Source: Methanothrix sp.
Lineage (GTDB): Archaea; Halobacteriota; Methanosarcinia; Methanotrichales; Methanotrichaceae
Direction: 5' to 3'
DNA length: 8,710 nt
NCBI GenBank assembly: GCA_028688175.1
Contig: JAQTYS010000112.1
Location: forward strand, 1-8,710
In this document: positions 5,701 to 8,710 of the stretch, piece by piece
Layout: each line of letters begins with the position of its first letter
How positions within the stretch are numbered: position 1 is the stretch's first letter
The notes under the pieces: model-generated
Database searches by the model: none
What the model was told of the DNA's origin: nothing
The model's input: the letters and a program-made list of their open reading frames with translations, nothing else
Translations under genes and position numbers: made by a program

Positions 5701-6600
5701 TTGCAACTAGAATTAGCTGATCCATACGTAGTAGTCTACAAGCAGATACATGCTGTGGTTGATGATGAGAGCCAATGGGTAGAGCTTATGGAACGCTCCA
5801 GTTGCTACGGTGGATCGGCCTGGGCCAGATACCATTACTCCAATGGGCCTTTAGTGAAAAGCTCCCGTAATTTGGGCGAATGGTTCCGCTATATGATAAG
5901 GCCGGGGAAAGCCGATTTGGATCTTGTATCCTCCAAGCGATCCGCCGGCATCGAGTCGGTAATAGTCGGCAGCAAGGAGGTGGAGGTGACTTACGCGGGT
6001 CTGGGCGGGGGCGGCGTAGGCGCAACTCTCTCCCGAGCCAAAGCGGATGACGTCCTGCGTTATGATGTAACAGAGTGCGGCGGAGGGCGCGTTGCTCGCG
6101 GCACCATCGTCTTGCCCAGACGGGAGAGACTGATCATTGGAGTTGATGATACCGATTCCAAGACGACGGGGGCTACCTGGACTCTTATTCACAACATCTC
6201 CAGCAAGGTGGATCGACCTGAGGCACGTTATATCTCTCATTCCCTGGTGCAGCTCTTTCCCGTGCCGACCAAGACACAAAATTGCGTCTCTACGGCGGTT
6301 GAGTTCGCCTGCCTGCCTGGCAAAGCAGAAGGAATGCTCTCTGACTTCAAGTTCCTGTTAAGCAAGTACTCTGTCTCCAAGCAAACGGGCATGGCTGTCT
6401 TCCGGGATTATGATCCTTCTTCGCTTCTGCCCTTTGGCCAGAGGTGCAAGCGAGAGAGGGTGCAGTACGAGGATGCTCTTGAGGCGGCACGTGAGAATGG
6501 AGTTCAGATCTTGATGAATGGCCAGGGATTGATTGGAGCTGTGGCTGCATTGCCTTTTTGTGCTCGGCCGGATGAGTCCATAGTGCCTGGCATTCTATGA
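5701..6600 (+). CDS. Methanogenesis marker protein 11
   Basis: This is recognised as the methanogenesis marker 11 family, found across methanogens but without an established reaction. The N-terminus ADPYVVVYKQIHAVVDD and SSCYGGSAWARYHYSNGP are family-like. Residues 147-153 are GVDDTDS within IIGVDDTDSKTTGATW; this resembles the GIDDTDS motif at the start of TiaS, the tRNA(Ile2) agmatidine synthetase. That points to a shared nucleotide-binding fold, though it does not show the same substrate. VQLFPVPTKTQNCVSTAVEF follows. At 299 aa the length is normal. Translation appears to start at TTG (Leu codon read as Met), supported by TGAGGA seven bases upstream. The stop overlaps the start of the TPP-enzyme gene as ATGA, so the two products are probably made together. 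TruD upstream may be unrelated in function. Confidence 0.85.
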   Translation: MQLELADPYVVVYKQIHAVVDDESQWVELMERSSCYGGSAWARYHYSNGPLVKSSRNLGEWFRYMIRPGKADLDLVSSKRSAGIESVIVGSKEVEVTYAGLGGGGVGATLSRAKADDVLRYDVTECGGGRVARGTIVLPRRERLIIGVDDTDSKTTGATWTLIHNISSKVDRPEARYISHSLVQLFPVPTKTQNCVSTAVEFACLPGKAEGMLSDFKFLLSKYSVSKQTGMAVFRDYDPSSLLPFGQRCKRERVQYEDALEAARENGVQILMNGQGLIGAVAALPFCARPDESIVPGIL

Positions 6601-8087
6601 AGTCCATGAACGGCCTGCAGGCGGCAGTCCTGGCTATGCAGGATGCAGCCGCAATGGTTCGAACCTATGTTCCCGGCTATCCCATAACCGATCTGGCAGT
6701 CGCGCTCAAAGCTGAGATCTCAGTTAACGAAAAGGTGGCTCTAGAGATTGCCCTTGGGGCGTCAGCTACGGGCCGGCGCGCTCTGGTTATTGTCAAGCAG
6801 GTGGGCATGAATATTCTGGCCGATCCGCTGGTCATATCGGCCACGCATACCATCGGCTCGGGCCTTGTGATTCTGGCGGGAGATGATCTAGGGCCGAGGG
6901 GCTCTCAAGCAGAGATGGACAGCCGATTCTTCGGTCCGCTGGCAGAGCTGCCATTGCTCGATCCCCGCAATCCTGTGTCCTTGCACGCATCTATTCTGGA
7001 AGGCTACACCATATCCGAGTGGCTGAGAATTCCGGTTATCGTCCGGGTGACGGCAAGCCTTCTGGCTGACGAGGGGCCGGAGATTTCATCTAGACCTGGC
7101 AGTGGTGTATCCCAGCATTTCGATAGGGAAGGCTGGGATTTGACCATGCGCGGGCGGCATCAGAGGCATCATGATCGAATTATGGCTTTTGCAGAGGAGG
7201 CCTGTGAATCTACAACATTAAACCGCCTGGAGATCTCCGGGAACGTGGGCATCATCGCTAGCGGTCGACCTGCGGCTCTGGCCGAAGGCCTGGGCGTCTC
7301 GCTATTTTCGGTGGGCTACAGTAATCCTCTGCCGACGAAGCTCTTGCGCCGTTTTATAGATGGCCATCGCCAGATCCTGGTGGCTGAAGAGCCTGAGCCG
7401 TTTATCGAATCGCGGCTTGCCTGCAGCCCCAAAGTCAAAGGCAAGCTCACCGGCCATCTGCCCCGTGGTCCACTGGGAAGAGCGGACATCATCCGGGCGC
7501 TGGAGTGCCTGGACAGGGCATCGGTGAAAAGGCTTCAGGTCTACGAGAGCGTGGCGGAGAGGGGATATGCGGGCGTTTGTGATGGCTGTCCGTTCATACC
7601 GCTTTTTCGGGCGCTGGGCAAGATCGATGTCTCCGTAGCCGGAGATGCGGGTTGCGCCATCCGTGCTACCCGCGAGCCCTACCAATCGGTGGACGTGGTG
7701 TACGGCCTGGGCTCGTCCATTGCAGTCGCCTCGGGCTTTGCAAAAAAAGGCATAGCTCTGGTGGGCGACTATGCTCTGGCCCACTCCGGCCTGCAGGGAC
7801 TGATCAACGCCGTCTGGCAAAAGCGCGATGTCCTCGTGGTCGTCCTCAAGAATGATGTAGCAGCCATGACCGGCGGGCAGGATGTGCCAGATCTGACCCA
7901 TCTGTTGGAGGCGCTGGTGCCTACATGCCGGATAAAGCTGCCCGCTTTGGAAGATGAGGTAGAGCTAATGATCAGAGAAGAGCTTAATAGATTGGGTTCA
8001 TCGGCAGTAGTGGCCTTGGGCAGGTGCACCAGGCATATCTCTTCACAGGTTTCTCCAGGCCCCTCCATCAAAGACCCTCAAGGATGA
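6597..8087 (+). CDS. IorA-like thiamine-pyrophosphate protein without the ferredoxin domain
   Basis: The protein is similar to the alpha subunit of indolepyruvate:ferredoxin oxidoreductase, which decarboxylates aryl-pyruvates to acyl-CoA. The N-terminal pyrimidine domain has SVNEKVALEIALGAS (Glu45 is the likely cofactor-activating Glu), KQVGMNILADPL and SQAEMDSRFFGPLAELPLLDP. The C-terminal pyrophosphate domain has CDGCPF (C328, C331), GDAGCAIRATREP, the metal/diphosphate motif GDY at 390-392 through KND at 418-420, and AAMTGGQDVP. True IorA continues with a C-terminal domain of two [4Fe-4S] clusters and exceeds 600 residues; this one stops at 496 aa with no Cys-rich tail, so the usual electron exit is missing. 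No iorB follows. Substrate and reaction are therefore open: a simple decarboxylase, or an oxidoreductase using a separate ferredoxin subunit. The ATG at 6597 overlaps the marker 11 stop (ATGA). Confidence 0.85.
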   Translation: MKSMNGLQAAVLAMQDAAAMVRTYVPGYPITDLAVALKAEISVNEKVALEIALGASATGRRALVIVKQVGMNILADPLVISATHTIGSGLVILAGDDLGPRGSQAEMDSRFFGPLAELPLLDPRNPVSLHASILEGYTISEWLRIPVIVRVTASLLADEGPEISSRPGSGVSQHFDREGWDLTMRGRHQRHHDRIMAFAEEACESTTLNRLEISGNVGIIASGRPAALAEGLGVSLFSVGYSNPLPTKLLRRFIDGHRQILVAEEPEPFIESRLACSPKVKGKLTGHLPRGPLGRADIIRALECLDRASVKRLQVYESVAERGYAGVCDGCPFIPLFRALGKIDVSVAGDAGCAIRATREPYQSVDVVYGLGSSIAVASGFAKKGIALVGDYALAHSGLQGLINAVWQKRDVLVVVLKNDVAAMTGGQDVPDLTHLLEALVPTCRIKLPALEDEVELMIREELNRLGSSAVVALGRCTRHISSQVSPGPSIKDPQG

Positions 8088-8402
8088 TCTGCCCTGGGCA
8101 TAGCTTAGAGTTGCCGTCCAATTCTTCTGCAGCGGTTCCCAATGCATAGCAGCTAGAGACCTGTTTCTAAATTCAGATTGGTAGACATTGAAGGGATAAA
8201 CGCCTGTGCTACCGATGTAAGGATAATAGAAGCCTAATGGCTGAGAAGCTGGAACTTTTGTGAAGAAGATAGGATCTGTGAAGTACTGCCTGATCTCACC
8301 GTAGTTTGCCGATCCCACATAGCCTCCTTCCAGCCATTCCTGAGCCATGGCCGACATGCTGAATAGAGCTAGCGTTAATAGCAGAAAAGATCGTCTTGTC
8401 AT
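8043..8402 (-). CDS. Small secreted aromatic-rich protein, unknown function
   Basis: A 119-residue protein I do not recognise. The N-terminus MTRRSFLLLTLALFSMSAMA is a signal peptide with likely cleavage after Ala20 (AMA before Gln21). T-R-R-S-F-L-L is close to the twin-arginine consensus, so Tat export is possible. The mature part (about 99 aa) has no Cys, about 20% Tyr/Phe/Trp (FYYPYIGSTGVYPF is the densest stretch) and two N-glycosylation sequons, NRS and NWT, consistent with an exposed cell-surface or envelope protein. It has its own TATA box and a GGTG ribosome binding site 7 bases before the ATG. Its last 15 codons overlap the 3' end of the TPP gene on the opposite strand. Signal peptide, promoter and ribosome binding site together make this a real gene rather than a shadow frame. 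Confidence 0.75.
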   Translation of the reverse strand: MTRRSFLLLTLALFSMSAMAQEWLEGGYVGSANYGEIRQYFTDPIFFTKVPASQPLGFYYPYIGSTGVYPFNVYQSEFRNRSLAAMHWEPLQKNWTATLSYAQGRSSLRVFDGGAWRNL

Positions 8403-8409
8403 TATATAA

Positions 8410-8413
8410 CACC
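8410..8413 (-). promoter_or_regulatory. Ribosome binding site of the small secreted protein
   Basis: On the minus strand GGTG (within AGCGGTG) lies 7 bases before the ATG at 8402, the normal spacing for archaeal Shine-Dalgarno sites, and supports that start. Confidence 0.55.
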
Positions 8414-8440
8414 GCTATCTGTTTTTTGAACGCCAGAACT

Positions 8441-8450
8441 TATAGATATG
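8441..8450 (-). promoter_or_regulatory. TATA box of the small secreted protein
   Basis: The minus strand reads CATATCTATA here, 38 bases before the start codon. A transcription start about 25 bases downstream falls near 8417-8420 and leaves a short leader that still includes the GGTG site, so geometry and sequence agree. Confidence 0.5.
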
Positions 8451-8507
8451 CTTTACAATTGATAATCGTTCTCATGTGCTGAGGATTCGCTAACTGTGAA
8501 ATGTTGT

Positions 8508-8542
8508 GATGCCTTCCTCTTGCATAAAAAGAGCAAGGCATC
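8508..8542 (-). terminator. Long hairpin downstream of the partial minus-strand gene
   Basis: GATGCCTT 8508-8515 pairs with AAGGCATC 8535-8542. After one C/C mismatch, CTCTT 8517-8521 pairs with AAGAG 8529-8533, leaving a 7-base loop. This 13-bp stem begins about 30 bases past the stop of the gene at 8573 and lies before the TATA box of the next gene, so it probably ends or stabilises that upstream transcript. No long T tract follows the stem on the minus strand. Confidence 0.55.
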
Positions 8543-8572
8543 CATTCATTCTCATATAACGGTAACATTCAG

Positions 8573-8710
8573 CTATGCGGTTTCACCAGCAGCAGTTATT
8601 GAAGTCACATCCAGGAAGGGCATAGCTCCACCGGTGTACATGGGCAATTTGCCATCCCACTTCTCGACAGCTTTGGTTTGCATCTCAACTTTGCGCAGTT
8701 CAATAAGTTC
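8573..8710 (-). CDS. Unidentified protein, last 45 residues (5' end outside the window)
   Basis: An open minus-strand frame enters from the right edge and stops at TAG (8573-8575). It was too short and partial to appear as a complete gene. The visible tail reads ELIELRKVEMQTKAVEKWD and then GKLPMYTGGAMPFLDV, ending AAGETA. It is a soluble-looking C-terminus without Cys pairs or membrane helices. Coding is supported by the continuous frame, plausible amino-acid use and the hairpin about 30 bases after the stop. I cannot name the family from this fragment. Its separation from the secreted-protein gene by a hairpin and a new TATA box suggests different transcripts. Confidence 0.55.
   Translation of the reverse strand, partial: ELIELRKVEMQTKAVEKWDGKLPMYTGGAMPFLDVTSITAAGETA

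Noticed and set aside
6655..6665. GGTTCGAACC, resembling a tRNA T-loop
   Set aside because: It is a chance palindrome in the coding frame (M-V-R-T-Y) of the TPP protein; no acceptor or anticodon stems surround it.
7742..7748. A7 run as a possible frameshift site in the TPP gene
   Set aside because: The zero frame continues through all C-terminal TPP motifs, and no useful alternative product follows.
7302..7901. 199-codon minus-strand open frame inside the TPP gene
   Set aside because: It is fully antisense to a well-supported enzyme domain, has no ribosome binding site or family similarity, and is explained by the codon bias of the plus-strand gene.
1..8710. CRISPR array, insertion sequence, integrase or attachment site
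   Set aside because: No regularly spaced direct repeats, transposase motifs or long terminal inverted repeats were seen; the gene set is core chromosomal.

Overview
The window is chromosomal DNA from a methanogenic archaeon. The evidence is an archaeal information-processing gene set (MCM, NMD3, the TOPRIM-type archaeal DnaG, Pth2, archaeal TruD) next to a protein I recognise as methanogenesis marker 11, a family confined to methanogens. Shine-Dalgarno (GGTG/GAGGT) and TATA elements are also archaeal in style. The overall look (moderate GC, gene mix) suggests Methanosarcinales, possibly Methanothrix/Methanosaeta. That genus call is an impression, not something the sequence proves.

Layout: (1) 1-2204, plus strand: the C-terminal half of the replicative helicase MCM, a DUF424 protein and the ribosome-biogenesis factor NMD3. 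They are tightly packed, and DUF424 and NMD3 overlap at their stop/start. (2) 2205-2604: a 400-base intergenic region with no convincing protein gene but at least four clear stem-loops, two of them strong. It is the least explained part of the window. (3) 2614-8087, plus strand: dnaG, ending in a terminator-like hairpin that holds its stop codon in the loop; then pth2, truD, methanogenesis marker 11 and an IorA-like thiamine-pyrophosphate protein lacking the usual ferredoxin domain. The last two share an ATGA overlap. (4) 8043-8710, minus strand: a small secreted aromatic-rich protein with a twin-arginine-like signal peptide, converging on the TPP gene and overlapping its 3' end, and the last 45 codons of an unidentified gene entering from the right. 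A long hairpin lies between these two.

How the genes fit together: the first eight are mostly replication, RNA and translation housekeeping. MCM unwinds DNA. NMD3 acts on the large ribosomal subunit. Archaeal DnaG is known both as a primase-like protein and as an RNA exosome subunit. Pth2 recycles peptidyl-tRNA and TruD makes pseudouridine 13 in tRNA. Marker 11 and the TPP protein form a second, methanogen-specific pair of unknown reaction. No mobile element, CRISPR array, tRNA or rRNA was seen. The best candidates for something undescribed are the structured region upstream of dnaG, the marker 11/TPP enzyme pair and the small secreted protein.
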